Shown in pieces: positions 24,722 to 31,552 of a DNA stretch of 51,624 nt. The position numbers and the translations under genes were made by a program. The DNA lies in IMG/VR virus record IMGVR_UViG_3300017963_000074, positions 1-51,624 of that record, one strand, 5' to 3'. The DNA is from a virus. The notes under the pieces were generated by a model that worked only from the letters and a program-made list of their open reading frames with translations, ran no database searches and was not told the origin of the DNA. Numbering within the stretch: position 1 is the first letter of the stretch; each line of letters opens with the position of its first letter.

Positions 24722-25012
24722 GTGACAAAACCAAGAGTGGTGAAACTGCACAAGCGTCCGGTTTGTTCCTTTTGTTCTGATCCTGCTATAGTGGACGGGA
24801 AGGTGAAGGATGGAAAGTGGGGCTATATGTGCCTTTCTCATTATCTTGACAAAGGGACAGGTTTGGGAATGGGAAAGGGGAGTCTGATCTTAGTGGGAGA
24901 AGGGACAGTTGAAGAAGCACAGGCATGCATAAAGTACTTTCTGGAGGTAGTTGAGATATGCAGAACTACACGCCAAAGAGGAGATACATTGTCTTCAATT
25001 CTGGGCGAGTGA
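24722..25012 (+). CDS. Zinc-ribbon-type small protein (96 aa)
   Basis: The sequence has CSFC near residue 14, followed about 20 residues later by CLSHY, a CxxC and CxxH pattern suited to a zinc-binding site. The C-terminus has EEAQACIKYF. GTG 24722 is chosen for its 9-bp distance from AGGAGG; GTG 24716 is too close. It overlaps the next gene by 55 bp. Possible nucleic-acid or protein binding; the family is not recognised. Confidence 0.6.
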   Translation: MTKPRVVKLHKRPVCSFCSDPAIVDGKVKDGKWGYMCLSHYLDKGTGLGMGKGSLILVGEGTVEEAQACIKYFLEVVEICRTTRQRGDTLSSILGE

Positions 25013-25167
25013 TTGCCTGGCCTGAAGGTGTCCCCTTTGAAATGATTGAGGAGAGGGTGAAAAGGAGAGATTTTGAGGTGGTGTGGGCGAGGAATAGGAA
25101 GATAGCTTTCCTGATAAAGATTGTATCAGATCAGCTGGTTGAGGGAAAGGGGGTGATGTTAAGGTGA
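24958..25167 (+). CDS. Small protein with KRRY...WPEG motif (69 aa)
   Basis: The core is KRRYIVFNSGRVIAWPEGV followed by a helix (EMIEERVKRRDF) and a VVWARN strand. The same order of features occurs in the 119-aa protein at 26938 (GKRFAISDRGDVVYWPVG and then a helix and a strand with W), so they appear to be paralogs. ATG 24958 follows GGAGGT. Function unknown. Confidence 0.6.
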   Translation: MQNYTPKRRYIVFNSGRVIAWPEGVPFEMIEERVKRRDFEVVWARNRKIAFLIKIVSDQLVEGKGVMLR

Positions 25168-25400
25168 CAGAAGAGGAGCTAGATCAGACTATGAGGGAAG
25201 TCCAGGAGGTCTTGGACTCTCACAACATCACGACAGCTGTTATTGGGATAGCAGGTGAGGAAATCTCCTCAATCCGGCTCAGAGGAGATGTTAGACAGCA
25301 GCTAGTGATGGGATTGGAGTTGGTGAGAAGTGCAGCTGTTGAGTTGCTAGGGATGACAGGGATGGGCTTTGTATCAGTGGGCTCCGGTCGGAGTAATTGA
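25164..25400 (+). CDS. Small protein of the P2 operon (78 aa)
   Basis: GTG 25164 overlaps the stop of the preceding gene. The sequence is a helix (TMREVQEVLDSHN), a strand (TAVIGIAGEE), another strand (SSIRLRGD) and a hydrophobic helix (LELVRSAAVELLGM). A compact alpha/beta fold is likely. No family recognised. It ends just before a strong terminator. Confidence 0.55.
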   Translation: MTEEELDQTMREVQEVLDSHNITTAVIGIAGEEISSIRLRGDVRQQLVMGLELVRSAAVELLGMTGMGFVSVGSGRSN

Positions 25401-25422
25401 CAATCCTCCTCTCCTCACACAG

Positions 25423-25465
25423 ATCCCCCCTTTTGCCAGTCCAAGGTAGAAGGGGGATTTTTTTT
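25423..25465 (+). terminator. Terminator of the P2 operon
   Basis: ATCCCCC pairs with GGGGGAT across a 20-nt loop and is followed by eight Ts (25458-25465). It ends the operon 24455-25400. Confidence 0.85.
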
Positions 25466-25474
25466 GTCCTTATA

Positions 25475-25491
25475 TTTTCAAAATTTGAAAA
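25475..25491. promoter_or_regulatory. Palindromic 17-mer, copy 4
   Basis: The perfect TTTTCAAAATTTGAAAA lies 10 bp after the terminator and 50 bp before promoter P3. The flanks TCCTTATA and TGTGCCTAT match copy 3. Confidence 0.85.
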
Positions 25492-25540
25492 TGTGCCTAT
25501 ATAAACATATCAAGGTAATTCACAAGCATATAAATATGTA

Positions 25541-25569
25541 TTGACAAATTGCAAATAATTTTGTATATT
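25541..25569 (+). promoter_or_regulatory. Promoter P3 (TTGACA-N17-TATATT)
   Basis: -35 TTGACA at 25541-25546, 17-bp spacer, -10 TATATT at 25564-25569. It precedes the 124-aa gene at 25607, which has a strong ribosome binding site. Confidence 0.85.
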
Positions 25570-25606
25570 GTATTGTTAACTTTGACTTTAGGAAGGAGGG
25601 AAAAAG

Positions 25607-25981
25607 ATGAACAGACCTACCACCACCTACCAAGCCCGCTTAGACGTCCGGTCGATAGCCACAGTAATAAAAGCCTTTCAATCTATGAACACTCCTATCA
25701 GGAATAGAAGCAATCTTATCTGGATGGTGTTAGAGCATTTTGTGGATATTCTTGTTAATAACGGAGTGGTAGAGAGGGTGGAGGATATTGAGGAAGCTAT
25801 GAACATTATTAACAACAGCGGGTTGCCTCTCATAGATAAGCGCACTACAAATAAGGAACTTCTTGCAGCTATCAAGGAGCATAGATTTGGGAAGCTGGAT
25901 AAAGATAGGATAAGAGCACTGGCTGAGAGAGGAGCAAAGATGATAGAGGAGGAGCTAGATGGAGGGAATACAGAGTTATGA
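25607..25981 (+). CDS. Possible ribbon-helix-helix DNA-binding protein (124 aa)
   Basis: The opening TYQARLDVRSIATVIKAFQ followed by SNLIWMVLEHFVDIL has the strand-helix-helix order of RHH regulators (MetJ/Arc). The rest is helical and charged with an acidic tail. The gene has its own promoter and sits just after the dyad copy 4, so it could be a regulator that binds such dyads; that link is speculative. ATG 25607 has AAGGAGG upstream. Confidence 0.5.
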   Translation: MNRPTTTYQARLDVRSIATVIKAFQSMNTPIRNRSNLIWMVLEHFVDILVNNGVVERVEDIEEAMNIINNSGLPLIDKRTTNKELLAAIKEHRFGKLDKDRIRALAERGAKMIEEELDGGNTEL

Positions 25982-25997
25982 TATTTTTTTCAACTTC

Positions 25998-26026
25998 TTG
26001 CATAATTCATTATTTTTTCGTATATT
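25998..26026 (+). promoter_or_regulatory. Promoter P4 (TTGCAT-N17-TATATT)
   Basis: -35 TTGCAT at 25998-26003 preceded by TTC as in P1, 17-bp spacer, -10 TATATT at 26021-26026. It starts the long operon that carries the remaining rightward genes. Confidence 0.85.
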
Positions 26027-26063
26027 ACAGCGCAATTTAAATAATCCCATAAGGTGAGAGAAG

Positions 26064-26348
26064 ATGCCTATCCCCTCGAAGCAACACAAAGAACAGCCAA
26101 AAGGTATAAGGGTCAGAGTTGAGTTTGTTTGTCCAGCTACTGACCTCAACACAGGTGAAAAGGTTGCAAAGGTGTTGGACAGTAAGACCTTCTTCGCCGG
26201 CTTCGACCATCCAATAGCTCTCCTCGATCCAAAGCTTCAATCCTACCTCTTCAAACAATTCCAGCTTGCAATAGGCACAATGCTTTCCTCTTATGGGAGA
26301 AATAAACCTATTATCTTCACAGCACAAGGAGGAATAGCAAATGGCTGA
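26064..26348 (+). CDS. Hypothetical early protein (94 aa)
   Basis: Beta-rich at the start (GIRVRVEFVCPATD), then a helix around LQSYLFKQFQLAI, with Pro/Gly turns. No known motif. ATG 26064 has AAGGTGAGAGAAG upstream. It overlaps the next gene by 8 bp. Unknown. Confidence 0.55.
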   Translation: MPIPSKQHKEQPKGIRVRVEFVCPATDLNTGEKVAKVLDSKTFFAGFDHPIALLDPKLQSYLFKQFQLAIGTMLSSYGRNKPIIFTAQGGIANG

Positions 26349-26526
26349 GAGCAAAATTTCTGCAGTGTTTTCCTTGGAAAAGGAGACAAAGAACACAGTT
26401 CGTTACAGCGAAGAGTCCTCATCCGATCACCCTCCCATCTGCAACACTATCTACATCCAGAAGTGGGCCATTGGACAGTTGGATGGCCCTGAGAAGATCA
26501 AGGTCACTATCGAACCTGCTGCCTGA
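26341..26526 (+). CDS. Small conserved-type phage protein (61 aa)
   Basis: The sequence has FSLEKETKNTVRYSE, then TIYIQKWAI and a closing strand KIKVTIE. This compact beta pattern resembles small hypothetical proteins I have seen annotated in unrelated phages and bacteria, of unknown function. AAGGAGGAATAGCAA precedes ATG 26341. Confidence 0.6.
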   Translation: MAESKISAVFSLEKETKNTVRYSEESSSDHPPICNTIYIQKWAIGQLDGPEKIKVTIEPAA

Positions 26527-26542
26527 CCCAGGCCGCACCCGA

Positions 26543-26576
26543 CCAGAGAGGGAGTACGCCCACGCTCCCTCTCTGG
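26543..26576 (+). other. 12-bp hairpin without U-tract
   Basis: CCAGAGAGGGAG and its perfect complement enclose a 10-nt loop between the 61-aa and 115-aa genes. The following GCTATT is not a U-run, so it may be a processing or stabilising element within the P4 operon, or a weak attenuator. Confidence 0.7.
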
Positions 26577-26597
26577 GCTATTTATGAGGAGGTAAAA

Positions 26598-26945
26598 ATG
26601 GACGAAAAGATGAATCTCAGGGAGGCTACCTATAGCTGTCTCAGAGATGCTATTCCAGGAGAGGAAGAGCATTATGATGACTTAGCGAAGGCCTTTGCTG
26701 AGATAATACTGGAGGAAGATGTCAGTCCTGAGGCTTCACTTGCCCGCTGGCATGAGGTAAGGGAAGATCCTCATATGAATGAACTGACTATCAAGGTAGT
26801 AGTTGCACTTGCCCTGGCAGGTGTTCAAGGAATGGGAGCAAAAGCACAGATTGTCACTTATGGCATGATGCTTCTCCTCAAAGAAGCCAGAGAGGAGGTA
26901 TCCCTCGGTTCATCCCTAACAGTCAAAGATCAGAAAAATGTTTGA
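26598..26945 (+). CDS. Hypothetical helical protein (115 aa)
   Basis: Mostly helical with an acidic N-terminal half (EEEHYDDLAKAFAEIILEED) and a more hydrophobic middle helix (LTIKVVVALALAGVQGM). No membrane segment is clear. GAGGAGGTAAAA precedes ATG 26598. The 3' end overlaps the next gene by 8 bp. Confidence 0.55.
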   Translation: MDEKMNLREATYSCLRDAIPGEEEHYDDLAKAFAEIILEEDVSPEASLARWHEVREDPHMNELTIKVVVALALAGVQGMGAKAQIVTYGMMLLLKEAREEVSLGSSLTVKDQKNV

Positions 26946-27297
26946 AACTGAAGTATCTCTCCTTTTTGAGAATAAGGGCAAGAGGTTTGCTATCTCTGAT
27001 AGAGGGGATGTTGTATACTGGCCGGTCGGCATCTCGTATTTTGCAGTCAAAGACTACATGCAGAAGAAGGGAGCACAGGCCTTCATCATATACTGGACAT
27101 TCCATGAAAAGAAGCAAATCGAGGAGCTTTGGAGAGAGATCTTTATTGCCGTTGCAGAGGCCAAGAGAAGTTGGATCCATGCAACTGAAAGACCTAACCC
27201 TCGACTGAAACAGAAGGAGATGGATGAGTTCTATCAGAGGAAGGATGAGGAAGCTAAGAACATTATAAGGAGGCTCACCAGTGAGCATCGCCACTAG
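26938..27297 (+). CDS. WPxG-motif protein, paralog of the 69-aa protein (119 aa)
   Basis: The first 60 residues carry GKRFAISDRGDVVYWPVG and IIYWTFH, parallel to the 69-aa protein at 24958. The second half is helical and basic, ending in a Glu/Arg-rich segment. ATG 26938 overlaps the previous stop; the ribosome binding site is weak, so translation is probably coupled. Function unknown. Confidence 0.55.
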   Translation: MFETEVSLLFENKGKRFAISDRGDVVYWPVGISYFAVKDYMQKKGAQAFIIYWTFHEKKQIEELWREIFIAVAEAKRSWIHATERPNPRLKQKEMDEFYQRKDEEAKNIIRRLTSEHRH

Positions 27298-27478
27298 GAA
27301 GAGAAACATTCGGAAGTTCAAGGAGAAAAGATCCTCCGCCCGTCGAGTAGATCCTGACTGGGGGAAAGAGGGGAGGAGAGGAACCTACTCCAGAATCCCT
27401 CTCAAACCGGTCGAAACCGCTGAACAGTTTCTAAAAAGGGTACCTGTACATGACCCTAGGAAGGAGGAAAAGGGATGA
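27281..27478 (+). CDS. Small basic protein (65 aa)
   Basis: Very basic (Arg and Lys about one third), with WGKEGRRGTYSR in the middle. GTG 27281 is preceded by AAGGAGG at 7 bp and overlaps the previous gene's end. It could bind nucleic acid, but there is no motif to show that. Confidence 0.5.
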   Translation: MSIATRKRNIRKFKEKRSSARRVDPDWGKEGRRGTYSRIPLKPVETAEQFLKRVPVHDPRKEEKG

Positions 27479-27567
27479 GAATAGGCAGGGCTTTCCTAAT
27501 GATTCTGCCCTATATTCTTATTGCAATAGGGCTGCTCTGCATCGCTTCGCACACATTCACCTTATAA
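27475..27567 (+). CDS. 30-aa single-membrane-span peptide
   Basis: ATG 27475 overlaps the stop of the previous gene and is preceded by AAGGAGGAAAAGG. The peptide is almost entirely a hydrophobic helix (AFLMILPYILIAIGLL) with a short polar end. The good site and the overlap favour a real gene, perhaps a regulatory or toxin-like membrane peptide. Confidence 0.5.
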   Translation: MRIGRAFLMILPYILIAIGLLCIASHTFTL

Positions 27568-27592
27568 CCCTAACTCAAGAAGGAGGTCTGAA

Positions 27593-27946
27593 ATGCCTCA
27601 AGAAGTGAACGTCACGAAGGAGGTGGACGGAGAGAAGAAGTCTGCATCCGTCCAGTACGAATTCGGCAGCAACCTCGAGGAAGCTGTTGAGCTCTTTGGC
27701 GGAGATGTTATTTTCAACAACTTCCGCCAGTCTGCAGTTATCTCCCTGCAGGGTATTCTCCGCAGGCATCTGGCCAATGGTAAGACTCAGGGCGAGCTCC
27801 AAACCATTGCAGATGGCTGGAAGCCTGGAGTTGTGTCCAGGACAGGCAAGAGCAAAGTGGAGAAGGCGCGCGACGCCTTCGCTGCTATGTCTCCGGAGGA
27901 GAAGAAGGCCCTTCTAGCCGAACTGCGGGAGATGGCTCGAGGGTAG
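27593..27946 (+). CDS. Hypothetical protein (117 aa)
   Basis: The sequence starts with a strand region (SASVQYEFGSNLEEAVELFG), then a helix (SAVISLQGILRRHL), a Gly/Lys-rich turn, and a C-terminal FAAMSPEEKKALLAEL helix. The order resembles the 130-aa cassette protein at 23459, suggesting an ancient pair. Its codon use is rather GC-rich (GAGAAGAAG, CGCGCGAC). AAGGAGGTCTGAA precedes ATG. It ends 16 bp before a strong terminator. Confidence 0.55.
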   Translation: MPQEVNVTKEVDGEKKSASVQYEFGSNLEEAVELFGGDVIFNNFRQSAVISLQGILRRHLANGKTQGELQTIADGWKPGVVSRTGKSKVEKARDAFAAMSPEEKKALLAELREMARG

Positions 27947-27962
27947 GGATAGGCCCTCGATC

Positions 27963-28000
27963 GAGAGTGGGAGAGGGAAACCTCTCCCCTCTCTTTTTTT
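27963..28000 (+). terminator. Terminator within the early unit
   Basis: GGGAGAGG pairs with CCTCTCCC around GAAA, extended by GAGAG/CTCTC with a one-base bulge, and runs into seven Ts. It is expected to cut transcription sharply after the 117-aa gene, so downstream genes must depend on readthrough or antitermination; no promoter of the P1-P4 kind was found after it. Confidence 0.9.
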
Positions 28001-28032
28001 GCTTTTTTTAAAAATAGTACAAGGAGAATAAG

Positions 28033-28623
28033 ATGAAAAAGAAAATGGACAGTACAACGTGGGCCTGGGGACTGTGTGTACTCATGGCCGTTTGTGTTTT
28101 GGTGGTAGGGCTGTATATCTTTGACAAGTGGGAGCCAAAACCTGAGCCTTCACAGCCGGAACCTGTTACCCTCGCTCACTACAAGATGGTAGTGGAGATG
28201 ACCTTTAATGCTGTGGATTTGAGGGAAGCAGCCCGCTTGGAAGAAACCCTCCAAAGGATGAAGCCGTGTGAGTTCTCCTATTCGATGGAGAAGACTGCTG
28301 TTATGATTCTCAATCCCAATATGACTGGGGAAAGTATTATAACTTTCGATATTAGGATAGATAGCACCTACGGAAGCGATACTACCTCTCGTGTTCTAAC
28401 TGGCAAGCCTTCCTGGGAGATAGCTCCAAAGTGGGCCAACTGGTTGGCACAGGATTCCAACGGGAGTTGGTTTTGGTATGAGCATAAGCCTCATACAGGG
28501 ATAGGCTGGATAGACAATGCTGGTGTATATGGCCCAGATACCGGTAAGTGGAAAAGAGCCTCTGATGATAAGCCCAATGAGAATTGGAAAGAAACTCTCG
28601 AAAAGAGACCCAAAGATGTCTAA
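28033..28623 (+). CDS. Membrane-anchored protein (196 aa)
   Basis: Residues 10-30 (WAWGLCVLMAVCVLVVGLYIF) form a single membrane anchor, followed by a Pro/Glu-rich linker and a domain with a strand-helix pattern. The C-terminal stretch KWANWLAQDSNGSWFWYE is rich in Trp and is of a kind seen in phage proteins of unknown role. The outward domain may face the periplasm. ACAAGGAGAATAAG precedes ATG 28033. The end overlaps the next gene by 8 bp. Confidence 0.55.
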   Translation: MKKKMDSTTWAWGLCVLMAVCVLVVGLYIFDKWEPKPEPSQPEPVTLAHYKMVVEMTFNAVDLREAARLEETLQRMKPCEFSYSMEKTAVMILNPNMTGESIITFDIRIDSTYGSDTTSRVLTGKPSWEIAPKWANWLAQDSNGSWFWYEHKPHTGIGWIDNAGVYGPDTGKWKRASDDKPNENWKETLEKRPKDV

Positions 28624-29005
28624 GGTATACGTCATAAACCGAGGAGGTCATGACTTCACTAATGCAGCCCGCTTCGGAGAACTTGTCTATCTATCAGAAG
28701 GGAGAATCCCTCCTTTCTCTGTAGCTAACATGTACAGGACATTCTCTGAACATCTCTCTACATCCTCCCCTACCGACTACATCCTCTTAGCTGGCCTGCC
28801 TGTTATGCAATCTGTTGCTTGTAGTATCTTCTCCTACCTTCACGGCAGGCTCAATCTTCTTCTCTTCAAGGATGGGAGGTATATAGAGAGAACTATTATC
28901 CTAAGTGAACTTCTTAAGGGGAATAGAGATGAAAGAGAAGAATCCAAATCAACTAAAGCTCCAGTTCGGAGAGTACAAAGACACTCCGGCCAGAAAGTGG
29001 GCTAG
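28616..29005 (+). CDS. Conserved phage protein of unknown function (129 aa)
   Basis: The N-terminus KVYVINRGGHDFTNAARFGELVYLSEG and the later DYILLAGLPVMQSVACSIF and HGRLNLLLF match a family of hypothetical proteins common in tailed phages (remembered pattern, no search). It looks like an alpha/beta fold. I used ATG 28616, which overlaps the upstream stop; a start further left at 28517 lies inside the upstream gene. Function is not known. Confidence 0.7.
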   Translation: MSKVYVINRGGHDFTNAARFGELVYLSEGRIPPFSVANMYRTFSEHLSTSSPTDYILLAGLPVMQSVACSIFSYLHGRLNLLLFKDGRYIERTIILSELLKGNRDEREESKSTKAPVRRVQRHSGQKVG

Positions 29006-29219
29006 ACATAGAAACTTCAGCCGGTTTATGATAAGGGGATGTATCTCCAGACTCCAGCATCCCTTTGTCAGATCAGCCCTTACCTCCAATGAAAAGATAA
29101 GGTGCAAACTCGCAATAGAATATCTCCAGGCTCTCGATGCTGACTGGGAGCAGTACTATGCACTCAGTAAGCTTTCCTTTCTGGAGAGACTTGAAAGAGA
29201 GGAGGACATACAGCTATGA
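28929..29219 (+). CDS. Hypothetical basic protein (96 aa)
   Basis: A basic, helical sequence with RNFSRFMIRGCISRLQHPFVR and a later helix. ATG 28929 is preceded by AAGGGG; the frame also has ATG 28905. It overlaps the previous gene by 77 bp and the next by 4 bp. No family is recognised. It lies next to the nuclease gene and could be a partner. Confidence 0.5.
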   Translation: MKEKNPNQLKLQFGEYKDTPARKWARHRNFSRFMIRGCISRLQHPFVRSALTSNEKIRCKLAIEYLQALDADWEQYYALSKLSFLERLEREEDIQL

Positions 29220-30184
29220 AACTCTCCAACCTAACATTCCCTATTCCTTTCCACAAAACCTGGGAGATACATGATGCCAGCAAAATCCAAACTTTTCTAC
29301 AATGCCCCCGCTTCTATTTCTATCGCTATGTCCTCGGATGGGAAACCGAAGGGAGCAACATTAACCTTGTATTTGGGGAAGCCTGGCATAGAGCCATGGA
29401 ATATCTCCTGCTCAACGGATACTCTAAAGAAGGTATTGCGGGAGCTTATAAACAATTCCTCGAGTATTACAGGGAGTTCTTTGATGAGGAGACAGACCTT
29501 GAGAGGCAGCCAAAGGCTCCTGGAAATGCACTTGAGGGACTGGCTGGATATGTAGAGGAGTATCAGGCAACAGATGGGGACTTTGATGTGCTTCATACAG
29601 AGTGTGCAGGGGCAGTGATGATAAGTGACAGGGATGATCTGCACTTCCGGTTGGACGCAGTTGTAAAGGATAGAAGGGGAATCTTCTGTCTGGAGCACAA
29701 GACGACCAGCTGGAGCTCATCCATCTGGGCAGCTCAGTGGAGCACGAAGTTCCAGATAGACCTCTATACCCATGTCCTCTATATGATGTATCCACCTGAG
29801 CAGGTCTTTGGGATTCTTGTAAATGGGACGATCTTCAGGAAGAATGCAGTTGCCTTTGACAGGATACCTGTAAAGAAATCCCCGGCTATGATGAACGAGT
29901 GGATGGGGAACTGCCTTTATATCCTCTCCTTGATAGAGGACAACTATCACAGACTCTCAAAGGCCAGTCCCGCTGACTACTACCTCGACGCCTTTCACAA
30001 GAACCCTGAGAATTGTACAAAGTATAACAGAACCTGCCCTTATATGGATCTCTGCATCAGCTGGCCTAATCCCCTCACCAGATGTGAGGAGACTCCTGAC
30101 TACCTCACAACAGTTTGGTGGGATCCTGTTGAGCGGGAGAAGATGGCTACAACTCAGATGAATCTTGTAAAAGGAGGGAGGTGA
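29216..30184 (+). CDS. PD-(D/E)XK nuclease, Cas4/AddB-like (322 aa)
   Basis: Nuclease core: H58 (AWHRAM), D147 (LDAVVKD) and E160-x-K162 (LEHKT), with a QxxxY-like motif at QIDLY. The Fe-S cluster-type cysteines are C30 (FLQCPRFYFY) and C266, C273 and C279 near the C-terminus, the same layout as Cas4 and AddB nucleases. It probably resects DNA ends for recombination together with the RecD-like helicase and Sak4-like ATPase downstream. The start ATG 29216 overlaps the previous TGA. A non-CRISPR role is indicated, since no CRISPR array or Cas genes are seen. Confidence 0.88.
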   Translation: MKLSNLTFPIPFHKTWEIHDASKIQTFLQCPRFYFYRYVLGWETEGSNINLVFGEAWHRAMEYLLLNGYSKEGIAGAYKQFLEYYREFFDEETDLERQPKAPGNALEGLAGYVEEYQATDGDFDVLHTECAGAVMISDRDDLHFRLDAVVKDRRGIFCLEHKTTSWSSSIWAAQWSTKFQIDLYTHVLYMMYPPEQVFGILVNGTIFRKNAVAFDRIPVKKSPAMMNEWMGNCLYILSLIEDNYHRLSKASPADYYLDAFHKNPENCTKYNRTCPYMDLCISWPNPLTRCEETPDYLTTVWWDPVEREKMATTQMNLVKGGR

Positions 30185-30187
30185 GAA

Positions 30188-30403
30188 GTGAAGATAAAAG
30201 AGATAATCTCCCAAAGCAGACGGGACTTCCAAGCTATATACGAGTGCGAACACTGTGGACATACCTTCGAAGGCTATGGATATGACGACAGGAACTTTCA
30301 TGAGGTTGTAATACCAGCTATGAAGTGTCCAGAATGTAAAAAGCAGGCAAAGTCTACCTACAGACCTCTCCAACCTAAGTATCCTGATAGTTTAACAGTG
30401 TAA
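30188..30403 (+). CDS. Zinc-ribbon protein (71 aa)
   Basis: CEHCGHTFEGYGYDDRNFHE and then MKCPECKK give two CxxC pairs about 30 residues apart, a typical zinc ribbon. Starts at GTG 30188 with AAAGGAGGGAGGTGA upstream. It lies between nuclease and helicase genes, so a role with DNA or with one of these proteins is plausible. Confidence 0.7.
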   Translation: MKIKEIISQSRRDFQAIYECEHCGHTFEGYGYDDRNFHEVVIPAMKCPECKKQAKSTYRPLQPKYPDSLTV

Positions 30404-30418
30404 AGGAGGTGAGAAAAC

Positions 30419-31552
30419 TTGATAGAGCTCACAGAAGAACAGGAAAAGGCGATTGGGAAGATTGAGGATTGGAGGGTAAGAGGGGATAAACAAACCCTCA
30501 CAATGGGAGGGTATGCAGGGACTGGTAAGACAACTATCCTTGCTCATCTTAATGAAGAGGCTATGGGACGTATAAGATATGTAGCATATACAGGCAAGGC
30601 AACCTCTGTCATGAGAGAGAAGCTCAAGGCTGCTGATGTAGATGGAGAAATCTCCACTATCCATTCAGCTATCTATCGGGTAGTAACAGATGAAAATGGG
30701 GCAATAGTCGAATGGGTAAAGAGGGATAGGTATGAGCTACTGGGGATAGATACCTTTGTGGTAGATGAAGCAAGCATGGTTCCTGAGGATATAGCCACCG
30801 ACCTTGAATCCTTCGACATTCCCGTCCTCTATGTTGGAGATCATGCTCAGCTTCCTCCCATCGCATCTTACTTCAATCTCATGCAAGATCCAGAGATCAA
30901 ACTGGAGACTATCCACCGAAATGCAGGAGGAATTGCAGAGATAGCACAGTTAATCAGAACACAAAGGGCTGTCTCCTATGGAGAACCAGCTCCAGGTGTG
31001 AAGAAGATGTCTTTCAAATCCTTCAAAGGGAGCGAGGCCGAGGACATCTGCGCACATGCCTCTAAGGATCATCTTGTGATAGTTCCTACTAACAACCAAA
31101 GGACTCAGTTCAACAGAAGATATCTCAAACGCAAGGAACATCCATCTGGAAATCTTCTGGAAGGAGATAGGATCATCTGCCTGAAAAACAACTGGAGCAT
31201 CCCTATCTACAATGGCATGACTGGGTCAGTTGAGAGTGAACCTGAACCTGTCTCCAATGATAGCTTTAGAATAGACTTCCTCCCCGATGAGTTCCAAGAT
31301 GGAGAGTTTCCTTTCTCTGTCAAGGTTACAAAGCATCTATTTCTCAACTCTACTGGCCGGCTGCCAGTTGGTGTAGATCCTCGCTTTGTAGCCAACTGGT
31401 TCGACTTCGCCTACGCTCTCACCTGCCACAAAGCACAGGGAAGTGAGGCTGAGAAGGTAGTTATCTTTGGCCAGGGATTTGGGGAGGAAAGATGGAGATG
31501 GCTATACACTGCAATAACTCGTGCAAAGAAGGAGGTGTACCTTGTCGGGTAA
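30419..31552 (+). CDS. RecD-like SF1B helicase (377 aa)
   Basis: Motif I GYAGTGKTT at 31-39, the II motif around VVDEASMV, motif III GDHAQLPP, HRN, TCHKAQGSE (motif V), and YTAITRAK near the C-terminus (motif VI). This order is that of SF1B helicases such as RecD2 and phage Dda. It unwinds DNA 5'-3' in the family. The TTG start 30419 has AAAGGAGGTGAG at correct spacing. A close neighbour of nuclease and recombinase; the combination resembles an AddAB/RecBCD-like resection set for replication or recombination. Confidence 0.9.
   Translation: MIELTEEQEKAIGKIEDWRVRGDKQTLTMGGYAGTGKTTILAHLNEEAMGRIRYVAYTGKATSVMREKLKAADVDGEISTIHSAIYRVVTDENGAIVEWVKRDRYELLGIDTFVVDEASMVPEDIATDLESFDIPVLYVGDHAQLPPIASYFNLMQDPEIKLETIHRNAGGIAEIAQLIRTQRAVSYGEPAPGVKKMSFKSFKGSEAEDICAHASKDHLVIVPTNNQRTQFNRRYLKRKEHPSGNLLEGDRIICLKNNWSIPIYNGMTGSVESEPEPVSNDSFRIDFLPDEFQDGEFPFSVKVTKHLFLNSTGRLPVGVDPRFVANWFDFAYALTCHKAQGSEAEKVVIFGQGFGEERWRWLYTAITRAKKEVYLVG

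Noticed and set aside
24397-24753. Minus-strand frame opposite the first P2 gene
   Set aside because: The plus-strand gene has a promoter and strong ribosome binding site; the opposite frame is low-complexity Ser/Leu antisense.
29216-30184. Cas4-like nuclease as part of a CRISPR system
   Set aside because: No CRISPR repeats or other Cas genes were seen in the window; its neighbours are recombination genes, so it is more like AddB/RecB-type phage nucleases.
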